Shown: in pieces, positions 42,621-51,838 of the stretch
Position numbering within the stretch: the stretch's first letter is position 1
Layout: each line of letters starts with the position of its first letter
Origin: CAZPDM01 sp964585305
Lineage (GTDB): Bacteria > Planctomycetota > Uabimicrobiia > Uabimicrobiales > JABWCH01
NCBI GenBank assembly: GCA_964585305.1
Contig: CAZPDM010000001.1
Coordinates: forward strand, 1 to 64,000
DNA: 64,000 bases
Direction: 5' to 3'
Program-made: the position numbers and the translations under genes
Notes under the pieces: generated by a model
Told to the model about the DNA's origin: nothing
Databases searched by the model: none
What the model saw: only the letters and a program-made list of their open reading frames with translations

Positions 42621-43127
42621 ATGATAAAGAAAATATTAGGTCTATGGTGTATTACTATCTTTTTTTTCTGTGGTTGCGAAAGTGAAAGCTCAAAATATGA
42701 AGATCTTTATAGAAGATTAGATGATTTGAAAAAAAGCTCAGAAATGCAACAAAAAAGATACCAACGACTATTAGAATTACAACAAAAAGCCTGGGTTACT
42801 ACAGCTAAGGAAAGATTTTCAGAATTGTATGATTTTGTAGAAGGTAAAGCAATTTCTTTACCTAATGAATTTGAAGTAAAAGAGATTGTCTTTCAAAAGA
42901 AGAAAGATTACCAATATTCTATTTTTTTGAAGTTACATAGAAATAAAATTCTGACACAAAATTCATTTATTATCTATTTGATGAATGAAAAAGGCTTAAT
43001 TTTGGGGCAAAGTAAAAAGGTTGTACGAAATAAAACTGAAGAATTAGAAACAAGTATTTCTTTTATAGAACCGGTATTGGTTTCTAATGAGCCTGTTTAT
43101 TTCCATTTAGAAACTATTTTTCCATAA
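42621..43127 (+). CDS. Lipoprotein with coiled coil
   Basis: A 168-residue lipoprotein. The signal peptide ends at FFFCGC (cysteine at about residue 19). A coiled coil (YEDLYRRLDDLKKSSEMQ to about residue 60) precedes a beta-rich domain. The order signal, coiled coil, beta domain is the same as in the gene at 42033, 39 bases upstream. No family is recognised. It ends before the inverted repeat GGCACGC/GCGTGCC at 43131. Confidence 0.75.
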   Translation: MIKKILGLWCITIFFFCGCESESSKYEDLYRRLDDLKKSSEMQQKRYQRLLELQQKAWVTTAKERFSELYDFVEGKAISLPNEFEVKEIVFQKKKDYQYSIFLKLHRNKILTQNSFIIYLMNEKGLILGQSKKVVRNKTEELETSISFIEPVLVSNEPVYFHLETIFP

Positions 43128-43130
43128 GTT

Positions 43131-43150
43131 AGGGCACGCATAGCGTGCCT
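43131..43150. repeat. Short GC-rich inverted repeat
   Basis: GGCACGC and GCGTGCC around ATA. It is GC-rich against an A/T-rich background and has no T-run. It lies between the lipoprotein gene and ruvC, and could stabilise an mRNA 3' end. Confidence 0.6.
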
Positions 43151-43180
43151 TAAATAATAGAATAAGGAAAACTAAATTCT

Positions 43181-43684
43181 ATGAAAGTTTTAGGCATTGA
43201 TCCAGGTACTCGTGTTGTTGGCTATGGAGTTTTAGAAGAAATAAAAGGTAAGATTATTGTTTATGATTTTGGTGCAATAGTTACACAAACAAAAGCCACC
43301 TTACCAACTAGATTGCGTCAAATATATCAAAGATTAACAGAAATTATTACGCAACATCAACCCCAGGCTGTTTCTATTGAAAAAATATTTGCTGGAAAAA
43401 ATTATCAAAGTGCTATTCGTATTGGAGAAGGTCGTGGAGTAGCTTTATTAGCTGCTGCAATGTTTCAAATTCCTGTTTATGAATATGATCCTACTAAAGT
43501 TAAAAAAGCAGTTGCAGGTATTGGAAGTGCTCATAAAACACAAATACAATCTATGGTTCAAGTTATTTTAAACCTACCGCAACAGCCAAATCCTTCAGAT
43601 GCAGCAGATGCTTTGGCTATTGCTTTATGCCATCTTCATAACTATCATTTGGCATTAATTGAAAATGAAAACGATGGATTATAA
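43181..43684 (+). CDS. ruvC: Holliday junction resolvase RuvC
   Basis: A 167-residue RuvC, normal family length. It cuts four-way DNA junctions during recombination. The acidic active site is visible: LGIDPGTRVVGYG (first aspartate, residue 7), VSIEKIFAG (glutamate, about 68), and NPSDAADALAIALCH (paired aspartates near 139-142). The start follows AAGGAAAACTAAATTCT. It is not next to ruvA or ruvB here, but lies between lipoprotein genes. Confidence 0.97.
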   Translation: MKVLGIDPGTRVVGYGVLEEIKGKIIVYDFGAIVTQTKATLPTRLRQIYQRLTEIITQHQPQAVSIEKIFAGKNYQSAIRIGEGRGVALLAAAMFQIPVYEYDPTKVKKAVAGIGSAHKTQIQSMVQVILNLPQQPNPSDAADALAIALCHLHNYHLALIENENDGL

Positions 43685-43720
43685 TTTTTGCTAAGTTTGC
43701 AAATTTAAAAGAGGGAAAAA

Positions 43721-44512
43721 ATGAGAATATTTATTATTGCGCTAATATTATTTTTATCTTTGATTTTTATTAGTTGTAGTTCTATGGGACCATCGGCTGC
43801 TGGGGATTCTGATGAGTTAACATACTTAGCTCCGGGAGATGCTATACAACTTGATACTGGGACTTTAGTTACTGTAGATGATAAAGGAATATTAAGAGGT
43901 TTTGATAAACTTGAACCTATTGCAGTTGGGCGTAAAGTGCGTGATGTTATGAAAGAACTTTCTGATATCAAAAGTTTCGAAAGATATTCCTTTGTAAGAT
44001 ATGGAGAACGATATATTGATGTTGCAGGTGCTGTTCCTCGAAGTGGACGGTATCATTTTCCCATGCACGAAGATTGGAGTATGATGAATTTGCTCATGAC
44101 ACTAAATTTTGTTGCTTCCGAAAATGGTGAATATTTGTTGGTTCGTCATTCTCCACAATTTCCTGGAGCTTATTTATTTTTACGAGGAGAAACTGTTCCG
44201 GAGCTTAATGGAATTGGTGGTGATGATATGCTGCTGAATTCCAAAGATCGTGTTCTTTTTCCTGGAAAAGAACAATCTGTTTATGTTTTTGGATTTGTAG
44301 ATCAAACAGTGTGGTTTAGTTTTCCTATTGATTCTTCTGCAACTTTATCAACTGCTATAGACAAAGCTGGTGGATTTTCTGAAAAAGCTAAAAAAAATTA
44401 CGTACAAATTTATCGTTTACTTAAAACTCAGCAACCTACAGTCTTAACTTTATCTTGGCCGAGGGAAAAAGAATTTAAATTGGAACCATGGGATATTATA
44501 TATATACCATAG
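43721..44512 (+). CDS. SLBB-domain lipoprotein, polysaccharide-export-like
   Basis: A 263-residue lipoprotein (lipobox FISC, cysteine at about residue 19). Residues ~32-70 resemble the polysaccharide export (Wza-like) N-terminal part (LTYLAPGDAIQLDTGTLVTV). Two SLBB-like ubiquitin-fold modules follow: IDVAGAVPRSGRYHFP and VYVFGFVDQTVWFSFPI with TLSTAIDKAGGFSEKAKKN. Such proteins form or line outer-membrane channels for glycan export, but a complete export operon is not present, so function is tentative. The start follows AGAGGGAAAAA. The kinase gene follows 24 bases downstream. Confidence 0.8.
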   Translation: MRIFIIALILFLSLIFISCSSMGPSAAGDSDELTYLAPGDAIQLDTGTLVTVDDKGILRGFDKLEPIAVGRKVRDVMKELSDIKSFERYSFVRYGERYIDVAGAVPRSGRYHFPMHEDWSMMNLLMTLNFVASENGEYLLVRHSPQFPGAYLFLRGETVPELNGIGGDDMLLNSKDRVLFPGKEQSVYVFGFVDQTVWFSFPIDSSATLSTAIDKAGGFSEKAKKNYVQIYRLLKTQQPTVLTLSWPREKEFKLEPWDIIYIP

Positions 44513-44536
44513 TGAAAAAAATATTGGAGAAAAAGA

Positions 44537-45673
44537 ATGGCTTCCAATGCTATCCATTCCTATAGACTTACGCCTGGAACTATACTAAATAATATTTATC
44601 GTATAGAAAAAAAGATTGGCCAAGGAGGTATGGCAATTGTTTATGAGGCAACTGATCTCAAACAAAATCAAACGGTCGCCATTAAACAAATTATTCATCA
44701 ATTTTTTTTAGAAAAAAGAAACTATAATGAAGAGTATATCGAACGGCTCAAGCGAGAATATAATATACTCAATAATTTAAAACACCCTAATTTAATCCGC
44801 GTTTTTGATTTTTTTGAACAAGAGGAACAAGTTTTTTTAGTTATGGAAATTTTACAGGGGATTTCCTTGCAGGATTTTTTTAAGCAGCATCCAGAGCCTC
44901 TTCCATTAGCAGAGCAATTAACAATTGCATATCATCTTTCAAATGCAATCTTTGCTCTTAATCAATCTGGAATTATTCATCGAGATATTAAACCTGCAAA
45001 TGTTATGCTTATTCCATCAGATAATCGTGTTATTCTACTTGATCTTGGATTAGCAAAAAGCCTACAACAACCTATGCACGATATAACTGCAACTGGTAGT
45101 ATTGTTGGAACCCCAGAGTATCTTAGTCCGGAGCAGATAAATGGAGAAACATCTCCACAAAGTGATATTTTCTCTTTAGGAGTTACTCTATATCAACTTT
45201 TTTCTTGGCAAATTTACTCTCCATTTAAAAGTAGAACTCCGATGAATACTATGACAAATGTTTTAATACAAACACTCCCCCCATTTTTGCAGAACATTAA
45301 AAGAAAAATAAATCCTACAGAGCGACTTATTTTTCAAAGATTGCAACTTCTTATTGATAAAGCCTTAGAAAAAATTCCAGAAAATCGTTTGGCAAATAGT
45401 TTTCTTATTTGTGAAGAGCTTAAAAATTTATATACAATGCTATCTAAGCAGTCTATAGAAGATCAGATTTTCCATCTTGAAAAACAGTTTCAATCTTTTG
45501 AAGAAACCCCCCAACGCGGTCTTATCAGACAACAATTTGTTCCTTCTACGTTTTTAGAACAATTTCGTTGCCAATTTTATCAACAGCCTTTAGCAATTCG
45601 TTTATGCTTAATAAGCATTTTTAGCATACTGTTTATTTTGATAGTTCTAATTGTTTTGCTAAAAATAATATAA
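44537..45673 (+). CDS. Ser/Thr protein kinase with C-terminal membrane anchor
   Basis: A 378-residue PknB-type kinase with all catalytic elements: glycine loop IGQGGMAIVYEA, lysine in VAIK, catalytic loop HRDIKPANVM, a DLG variant of the metal-binding DFG, and GTPEYLSPEQ in the activation region. The kinase domain covers residues ~20-300. A single membrane segment (LCLISIFSILFILIVLIVLL) ends the protein, so the kinase is cytoplasmic with almost no external sensor. It follows the SLBB lipoprotein gene closely and may respond to envelope state. The start follows TTGGAGAAAAAGA. Confidence 0.92.
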   Translation: MASNAIHSYRLTPGTILNNIYRIEKKIGQGGMAIVYEATDLKQNQTVAIKQIIHQFFLEKRNYNEEYIERLKREYNILNNLKHPNLIRVFDFFEQEEQVFLVMEILQGISLQDFFKQHPEPLPLAEQLTIAYHLSNAIFALNQSGIIHRDIKPANVMLIPSDNRVILLDLGLAKSLQQPMHDITATGSIVGTPEYLSPEQINGETSPQSDIFSLGVTLYQLFSWQIYSPFKSRTPMNTMTNVLIQTLPPFLQNIKRKINPTERLIFQRLQLLIDKALEKIPENRLANSFLICEELKNLYTMLSKQSIEDQIFHLEKQFQSFEETPQRGLIRQQFVPSTFLEQFRCQFYQQPLAIRLCLISIFSILFILIVLIVLLKII

Positions 45674-45799
45674 TTTTTCTTGGCTAAAGATTAAGAAATT
45701 CGTCTATGTCAAATATTCAGTCTTATATTCAAAAGCAAAGATAATCTTTAAGAGAATGCTAAAATTGATTTAAGCGTTTCTCTTCAAAATCCTATATAA

Positions 45800-45847
45800 A
45801 AAAAACTGGCAGATTTTATAAAAAAATAAAATCTGCCAGTTTTTTTT
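45800..45847. terminator. Bidirectional terminator between two kinase genes
   Basis: AAAAAAACTGGCAGATTTTA pairs with TAAAATCTGCCAGTTTTTTT around AAAAAAA. It ends the minus-strand kinase-FGE gene and probably the plus-strand kinase gene, 130 bases upstream. Confidence 0.93.
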
Positions 45848-48203
45848 ACGATTTCAAACAAAACACAACCCGAAAACCAAGGTTGTGGCGTTGGCGTGAG
45901 GGAATGTCCCTACTACGAGAAGAGGCTCCACAGAAACTGGCTCCACTACCCCAGCCTCCACCCCGAATTATGCGATGAGAACCAGTATTAGGGCCTACGG
46001 GATCTATTGATTCACTATTAGCATAATAGTTTTCCTCATACCAATCTTGGCACCATTCCCAGACATTTCCGGCCATATCATAGATGCCAAAGCCATTGGG
46101 TTTCTTTTGTGCTACAGGATGGGTTTGATTGTTAGAATTACTATTATACCAGGCATAATTACTAAGTTCATTTTCATTATCACCAAAGTACCATTTCGTA
46201 ATCATTCCTGCACGATAGGCATATTCCCATTGAGTCTCTGTTGGCAATTGCAAACCAGACTTTTTACAAAATTCTTGGCAGTCTTCCCAACTGACGCATT
46301 CTACTGGATAATTGTCTCCTTTTTTGAAATGTGATGGGTTATTCCCCATTATTTTTTGCCATACTTTTTGTATTACTTCTGTTTTGCTTATCAAATAAGG
46401 AGATAATGTTGCTTTATGTATGGGATTTTCATTACTTTCACTATCAGTGATTCCCATACTAAATGTTCCTCCTGGAATTAGTACAAATTCCAGTCCAGTA
46501 ATTTCGTGGCAATATTCTTTGACTTCATTTGTTGTACCCCCGCAGCTATAGCTTGCTTCTTGCAAAAATTTAAATCCTGAAATACCATCATTTGTTTTAC
46601 AGTTTTTTTCTTCGTCTTGATGTTGTTTTTCTTCTTCTAATTTCATCAGCTGTTTAGCTTCTTCTTTAGCTAACTCAGCTTGTTTTTTAGCCTCTTCTTT
46701 AGCTAACTCAGCTTGTCTTTTGGCCTCTTCTATTTGACGTTTTTCTTCTTCTAATTGTTCTGTTTGCTTTTTTATTTCTGCTATTTCTTCTTCTTGTTGT
46801 CGTTTTATTTCTATAAGTCTAGTCTTTTCAGCCCGTTTTTTTGCTTCTGCAATATTGCTAATATTTATTTTTTGAATTTCTTTCAAAAGTTCACTTGCAT
46901 TAGGTATTCTATATTTTCTTGGTTCTCCTAGACATTTTTCCATTATTTCTATAAGTTCTGGCGGTGCTTTTTGAGGAAGTCTTCGGAGTACGCTCTTGAA
47001 TATTTGCACTGTTTCTTGGTTGCTTCCTACCAACATATCGTAGAGTACCATTGCTAGACTATATACATCGTCTGATGGATCTGGCTCAAGTAAATTTTGC
47101 TGTTCCTGGGACATATACCTTAATGTCCCATATCCTCTCAGTGTCAATGTATTTACTTGCTTTTTAATATTTTCTTTACAACTTTCGTTCGCAACTATTT
47201 TTCCTATTCCAAAATCTGTTATTTTTGCAATTCCTTCTTTGGTAAGCAATATATTTCCTGGTTTAATATCTCGATGAACAATTCCTAATTTATGTGCATC
47301 TGACATTCCCTGGCAGATTTGTTCAAATAACAATAATGCTTTTTCTAATGGCATTGGCCCGCCAAAACTTCGCAAATAACTTTCCAACGTTCCACTTTCC
47401 ATGTATTCCAGCACTATCCAATATGGTTTTTGTTTTAGTTGCAAATCTAATACATCTATTATATTCTCATGATGCCCAATTTCTTTCAATTTCGTTATTG
47501 TTTTTGCTTCATATTTCCATAATTCCTGATAACTGGGGTCCAAACATAGTTTTATTGCTTGCAACATATTCGTTTCTTCTTCTCGTATTTTCCATACTTC
47601 TCCAAATCCGCCAATTCCAAGCAACTCTTCCATTGTCCAACCTAATTTATATGGCACTTCATTTCCAGCCTTATATTTCGGACGACGACGAGGAATTAAA
47701 CTAAGATAAAATTGCTCCCTTTCTGACGGTGTATTTGTCTCTGATGCAATTGGTAATACTGCGCGAGGATTTGTTCCATTTTGCTTGGCATGTCTTAATG
47801 TTGTTGAAACTTTTTGCTTGATGTTGCTTGGCATTGCTACCATTATGTCCGCTACTGCGTCCATCATTGACGGCGATAATGCACTTGTTCTATCTTTGGT
47901 AATTAGAGTTTCTTTATTTGATAACAATTGATTTTTCAAGCCGTCGCTATTTTCTTTTTGCCTTATTTCTGCAAAAACGTCTGAAACAAGTTGCTTCACA
48001 ACTTTTGGTGGACATTCGCTTGCTTCTTTTAATTGCTTCACGCGATCTTCAATCTCGTGCGTGTCTTGCTCATCTATCATAAGCTGTACTTCTTGATTAA
48101 CGTCATCCGCTATTACTATTGGTGCACCTAATATTGGGATTTGCTTCAACAGGATTATTATTGCTTTAGCTGCCACTCGCAAAAAATTTTGTCCTAGATT
48201 CAC
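45846..48203 (-). CDS. Ser/Thr kinase - coiled coil - FGE/SUMF1 fold protein
   Basis: A 785-residue protein. Residues ~1-185 are helical with a hydrophobic N-terminal stretch. The kinase domain (~188-450) is complete: GIGGFGEVWKI, AIKLC, HRDIKPGNILL, DFGIGK. A long charged coiled coil follows (~455-545). The C-terminal ~230 residues are an FGE/SUMF1 fold: FVLIPGGTFSMG, CVSWEDCQEFCKKSGLQLPT, YDMAGNVWEWCQDWY, IIRGGGWGSGASFCG and a terminal LGFRVV. No membrane segment separates kinase from FGE, so both are in the cytoplasm unless exported. The catalytic FGE cysteine pair is not clearly present, so the module is likely a binding domain. The C-terminal segment matches where diversity-generating retroelements vary such proteins. 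GTG start after GGAGATTTAGCTA. Confidence 0.9.
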   Translation of the reverse strand: MNLGQNFLRVAAKAIIILLKQIPILGAPIVIADDVNQEVQLMIDEQDTHEIEDRVKQLKEASECPPKVVKQLVSDVFAEIRQKENSDGLKNQLLSNKETLITKDRTSALSPSMMDAVADIMVAMPSNIKQKVSTTLRHAKQNGTNPRAVLPIASETNTPSEREQFYLSLIPRRRPKYKAGNEVPYKLGWTMEELLGIGGFGEVWKIREEETNMLQAIKLCLDPSYQELWKYEAKTITKLKEIGHHENIIDVLDLQLKQKPYWIVLEYMESGTLESYLRSFGGPMPLEKALLLFEQICQGMSDAHKLGIVHRDIKPGNILLTKEGIAKITDFGIGKIVANESCKENIKKQVNTLTLRGYGTLRYMSQEQQNLLEPDPSDDVYSLAMVLYDMLVGSNQETVQIFKSVLRRLPQKAPPELIEIMEKCLGEPRKYRIPNASELLKEIQKINISNIAEAKKRAEKTRLIEIKRQQEEEIAEIKKQTEQLEEEKRQIEEAKRQAELAKEEAKKQAELAKEEAKQLMKLEEEKQHQDEEKNCKTNDGISGFKFLQEASYSCGGTTNEVKEYCHEITGLEFVLIPGGTFSMGITDSESNENPIHKATLSPYLISKTEVIQKVWQKIMGNNPSHFKKGDNYPVECVSWEDCQEFCKKSGLQLPTETQWEYAYRAGMITKWYFGDNENELSNYAWYNSNSNNQTHPVAQKKPNGFGIYDMAGNVWEWCQDWYEENYYANSESIDPVGPNTGSHRIIRGGGWGSGASFCGASSRSRDIPSRQRHNLGFRVVFCLKS

Positions 48204-48504
48204 TAGCTAAATCTCCTATATAAAACCGTTCTCCTGCGGATTTGAATAGCTAATTTCTTTTATATCGATAATTTCTTTTATTATATCGACACTAAATTCT
48301 TTTCCAATAAAAAAATTATTGATTTAGGTATTGCTTAATATAGAAATAAAAAAAATAAAAAATTATATTCTATAACTTTCTTTATTTTAAGATGTTATAA
48401 ACTATTTTTTATTTTTTTATTTTTTTTCTTGACAAAATAACGCATTGCGTTATAATCTAACTTAGAAAACAAGCTCGTAAAAAATATTTTTTAGGAGAAA
48501 AAAT
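48204..48504. other. Divergent intergenic region
   Basis: It holds the leader of the minus-strand kinase gene, a near-repeat of AATTTCTTTTATATCGATA and ATTTCTTTTATTATATCGAC at about 48252-48288, a very A/T-rich tract, and the phasin promoter. No gene is supported. Confidence 0.6.
48429..48456 (+). promoter_or_regulatory. Phasin promoter with palindromic operator
   Basis: TTGACA at 48429-48434 and TATAAT at 48451-48456 with a 16-base spacer. The spacer is largely filled by the exact palindrome ATAACGCATTGCGTTAT (48437-48453), which overlaps the -10. This is a classic place for repressor binding. A half site ATAACGCAA also follows the fadE promoter. Confidence 0.8.
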
Positions 48505-48894
48505 ATGTCAGAAGAAAAAACAAATAAAATAGATCAAGAATACTGGCTCAATCTTGCTAAAAAATTCACATTAGCTGGTTTAGGTGCAGTTGCTTTTGCA
48601 CAAGAGGAAGTAGAAGTATTTGTTGGAAAATTAGTAGAACGTGGCGAGATTGCCGAACAAGAAGGTAAAAAATGGCTCAAAGAATTCGTGGAAAAAAGCC
48701 GTAAGCATACTAAAGATGCCGTTCATAATATTGGCGAAAATAGTATAGATGGCTTAGAAAAATTGCTTGCGCGTTTAAATATCCCTACTAAAAAAGAATT
48801 TCAAGAGCTTACCCAACGAGTAGAAGAATTAGCAAAAAGAGTAGATGATCTAACTAAGAAACCTGAACCACCATCTCCTCAAAATCCTAACTAA
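48505..48894 (+). CDS. Phasin-like / polyhydroxyalkanoate granule-associated protein
   Basis: A 129-residue helical protein resembling the phasin superfamily (PhaI/PhaF N-terminal type): LAGLGAVAFAQEEVEVFVGK, then LVERGEIAEQEGKKWLKEF and a C-terminal heptad coiled coil (FQELTQRVEELAKRVDDL) with a short Pro-rich tail. Phasins coat storage granules; no PHA synthase is in this window, so the role could instead be general. The start follows TTTAGGAGAAAAAAT. It has its own consensus promoter with an embedded palindrome and its own terminator. Confidence 0.8.
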   Translation: MSEEKTNKIDQEYWLNLAKKFTLAGLGAVAFAQEEVEVFVGKLVERGEIAEQEGKKWLKEFVEKSRKHTKDAVHNIGENSIDGLEKLLARLNIPTKKEFQELTQRVEELAKRVDDLTKKPEPPSPQNPN

Positions 48895-48931
48895 ATATGA
48901 AATTAGCAATTTTGGTTCACGCTATATTTGG

Positions 48932-48961
48932 AAGCCCTGGTTTGACCAGGGCTTTTTTTTT
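48932..48961 (+). terminator. Terminator of the phasin-like gene
   Basis: AAGCCCTGGT and ACCAGGGCTT around TTG, followed by nine T. A strong intrinsic terminator. Confidence 0.93.
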
Positions 48962-49120
48962 GAGATGCTAAAAGTTAATCTATAAAAAATTTAAAATCTT
49001 AAAAGATTAAAGTAATTTTTTGAAAATTATGGTAAAATAAATCATTTACACAGAATTAACTTTCAAACAAACCAACAATAATTTCATAATTTCAACATAA
49101 CTTTTTTTTAGAGGCAAATT

Positions 49121-51727
49121 ATGAAATCCAAACTATCTTATTTATATTCTATTAGCGATCTTTCACCAGGAGATCATATTTGCTGTTTATACGATAATGA
49201 AGATCAGCTATGGCAACCTTTGATTCCATTTTTTAAACATGCTTTAGTTAGTTATCATAAAATAATATATATTGCTGACTATGCTTCTTTTGATTTTTTT
49301 GTGAAATATTTTCAGAAGACAGATATTAAAATTGCTGATTTAATTGCCCAAGGACAGCTTACTTTTTTAAGTTATCAAAATACGTATCTTTCACATGCTT
49401 CTTTTAGTGCAAGTTATATGCTGAATTTTTGGCAAGAAACTATTAAGATTAGTTTAGATCAAGGATATTCTGCTGTAAGAATAATTTCTAAAATGGATTG
49501 GATTTTAGGAAATCGTGTTTTGATTCAATCTATGTTAGAATACGAATCTTTATTTACACAGTTTTTATATCGTTATCCCTGTCTAGCAATTTGCCAATAT
49601 GATTGCCAAAAATTTGACTCTAAAGTTCTGTTAGATGTTCTTCATACACATCCTATAGTGTTGTTGGGATCAGAGGTGGTGGATAATGTTTATTACATTC
49701 CTCATACCGAATTTTCAAAACAAAATCGTACTAATCGAATATTTCGACATCGATTACGATCTCTTTGGGAACAAAAACAGATACAAAAGAGTCTAAGAGA
49801 AAGTGAAGAACGGCTTAATGAGGCACAACATATTGCTCATATTGGCAGTTGGGAGTTAGATCTCAAAACAAAACATATAATTTTGTCCTCAGAAATATAT
49901 AGAATATTAGAAATGCCAGCAAATAGCTTTGACTATTATGAAATTTTTGAAAAAGTTATCCATCCACAGGATCGAGAATTAGTAGTTGAGGCCTATCGTA
50001 AATCTTTCCAAACGAAAAATTTCTGTGAAATTATACATCGAATTATTATGCCGGATGGAAGGATTAAGTTTCTTAGCCAACAATTTCGTACGTATTTTAA
50101 CCAATTTGAAGAACCTATTCGCTCGATAGGAACATTACAAGATATCACTGAATATAAAAAAGTTGAAGAGAAAGAACATAAACATCGCCTTATTTTGGAA
50201 ATGATTGCTCAGGGAAAATCTTTAGAGTATGTTTTGGAAAAAATTGTTAAACTAGTGGAAGAAGAAAATCCTGGAACTTTTTGTTCTATTTTTCTTGTAG
50301 ATAAAAGTGGTAAATATTTGGTACGTGGCGCAGCTCCAAGTTTACCAGCGTTTTATGTTGAAGAATCAAAGCAACTTGAAATTGGAGAACAACAAGGATC
50401 TTGTGGAACAGCTGCCTTTTTAAAAAAGAGAGTAATTGTAGAAGATATTGAACATCATCCTTTTTGGGAAAAATATCGGAAGTTAGCTTTGTCTGCAGGA
50501 TTGTATTCCTGTTGGTCTGAACCGATATTTTCTGCCTCCGGAAAAGTTTTGGGCACATTTGCATTATACCATCGTTATCCACAATTACCTACAAATCAAG
50601 AAATTGAATGGATCGAAACTTCTGTAAATTTTGCTAGTCTTATTATTGAAAGAACTCAAGCAGAAGAAATTCTTCAAGAGAGAGAAGAATCTTATAGAAC
50701 ATTGGCGCAAAATTTGCCAGGAATAGTCTATAGAGTATTTTTGCGTTATCCTCCACAAATGTTATTTTTTAACGATATGTTACTTCCTATGACTGGTTAT
50801 AGCAGAGAAGAATTAAAAGATGGAGAAATTTGTGCATTAGAAAGCTTGATTTTTGAAGACGATCTTGCTATTATTAGGCCTAAAATTACATGGGCGATAC
50901 AAAATGCTCAACCTTTTGAGGTAGAGTATCGTGTGCGCCATAAAGATGAATCTATTCGTTATTTTTTTGAACGTGGGCGTTCTATTCGTGGGAAAAATGA
51001 AAATCCTTCTTATATTGATGGCGTTATTTTTGATATTACAACAAGAAGGCAATCCGAAGAATCTTTAAAATGTCTTTTTGAGCAAACTCAGCGTGATGCT
51101 AAAACAAAATCGGAACTTCTGCGAGAAATTAACCATCGTGTTAAAAATAACCTTATTTCTATATTAGGATTGTTAATTACAGAACAAAGGTATGCCTCAC
51201 CATTGACACGCCCTTTTATACAAAATACATTAGATAATATATCGAGCCATATTAAAGGGTTGATTGAAGTTCATAGACTTTTATCGGATTCTGAATGGGC
51301 TCCTATGAAATTAGATAATTTAGTGAATAGTATCATTACTGGGGTTATAAACGCGCTTCCTATAAATTTAACTATACAGATAGATGTGCAAAAATCTAAT
51401 GTTGAAGTCTCGCCACGACAATCAAGTAATTTGGCTTTAGTGTTGAATGAGTTAACTACTAATACTATAAAATACGGGATTACCAGTCAACATAAGGCTG
51501 TCATTACAGTAAAAATAGAAGTTGTTTCAAACATGATCCATCTTATTTACCAAGATAATGGCCCTGGATATCCTCAAGAAGTTTTAAGTTTAAAACATCA
51601 TAATGTTGGAATTCATCTTATTTATGAATTGGTAACAGGTTCATTACGAGGAAAATTGGAATTATCGAATGATGATGGAGCAGTAACAAAATTATGGATC
51701 AAAACAGAGGATATTCATAGAACTTAG
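49121..51727 (+). CDS. MEDS-PAS-GAF-PAS sensor histidine kinase (HisKA_2 type)
   Basis: An 868-residue cytosolic sensor kinase without membrane segments. Residues ~10-170 are a MEDS domain (SPGDHICCLYDNEDQLW), a RecA-like sensory domain known from methanogens and methylotrophs. A PAS domain follows at ~228-345, a GAF domain at ~355-515, and a second PAS with PAC at ~523-645. The kinase core is HisKA_2/HWE-like, with the phospho-acceptor in LREINHRVKNNLISILG, N-box NELTTNTIKYG and DNGPGYP. The start follows AGAGGCAAATT. The response regulator gene 111 bases downstream is the probable partner. Confidence 0.92.
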   Translation: MKSKLSYLYSISDLSPGDHICCLYDNEDQLWQPLIPFFKHALVSYHKIIYIADYASFDFFVKYFQKTDIKIADLIAQGQLTFLSYQNTYLSHASFSASYMLNFWQETIKISLDQGYSAVRIISKMDWILGNRVLIQSMLEYESLFTQFLYRYPCLAICQYDCQKFDSKVLLDVLHTHPIVLLGSEVVDNVYYIPHTEFSKQNRTNRIFRHRLRSLWEQKQIQKSLRESEERLNEAQHIAHIGSWELDLKTKHIILSSEIYRILEMPANSFDYYEIFEKVIHPQDRELVVEAYRKSFQTKNFCEIIHRIIMPDGRIKFLSQQFRTYFNQFEEPIRSIGTLQDITEYKKVEEKEHKHRLILEMIAQGKSLEYVLEKIVKLVEEENPGTFCSIFLVDKSGKYLVRGAAPSLPAFYVEESKQLEIGEQQGSCGTAAFLKKRVIVEDIEHHPFWEKYRKLALSAGLYSCWSEPIFSASGKVLGTFALYHRYPQLPTNQEIEWIETSVNFASLIIERTQAEEILQEREESYRTLAQNLPGIVYRVFLRYPPQMLFFNDMLLPMTGYSREELKDGEICALESLIFEDDLAIIRPKITWAIQNAQPFEVEYRVRHKDESIRYFFERGRSIRGKNENPSYIDGVIFDITTRRQSEESLKCLFEQTQRDAKTKSELLREINHRVKNNLISILGLLITEQRYASPLTRPFIQNTLDNISSHIKGLIEVHRLLSDSEWAPMKLDNLVNSIITGVINALPINLTIQIDVQKSNVEVSPRQSSNLALVLNELTTNTIKYGITSQHKAVITVKIEVVSNMIHLIYQDNGPGYPQEVLSLKHHNVGIHLIYELVTGSLRGKLELSNDDGAVTKLWIKTEDIHRT

Positions 51728-51838
51728 TTCTTCAGAAATTTTCAGATTTTAGGCTGTAGGATGTCTGACAAATATTTTCTTGCGACAAAATACGTTCCGT
51801 CATAAAGATATAGAACAAGATGTTAGAAAGGAAAACCT

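Noticed and set aside
45846..46000. Confirmed diversity-generating retroelement
   Set aside because: Only a plausible target protein is present; no reverse transcriptase or template repeat is seen in the window.
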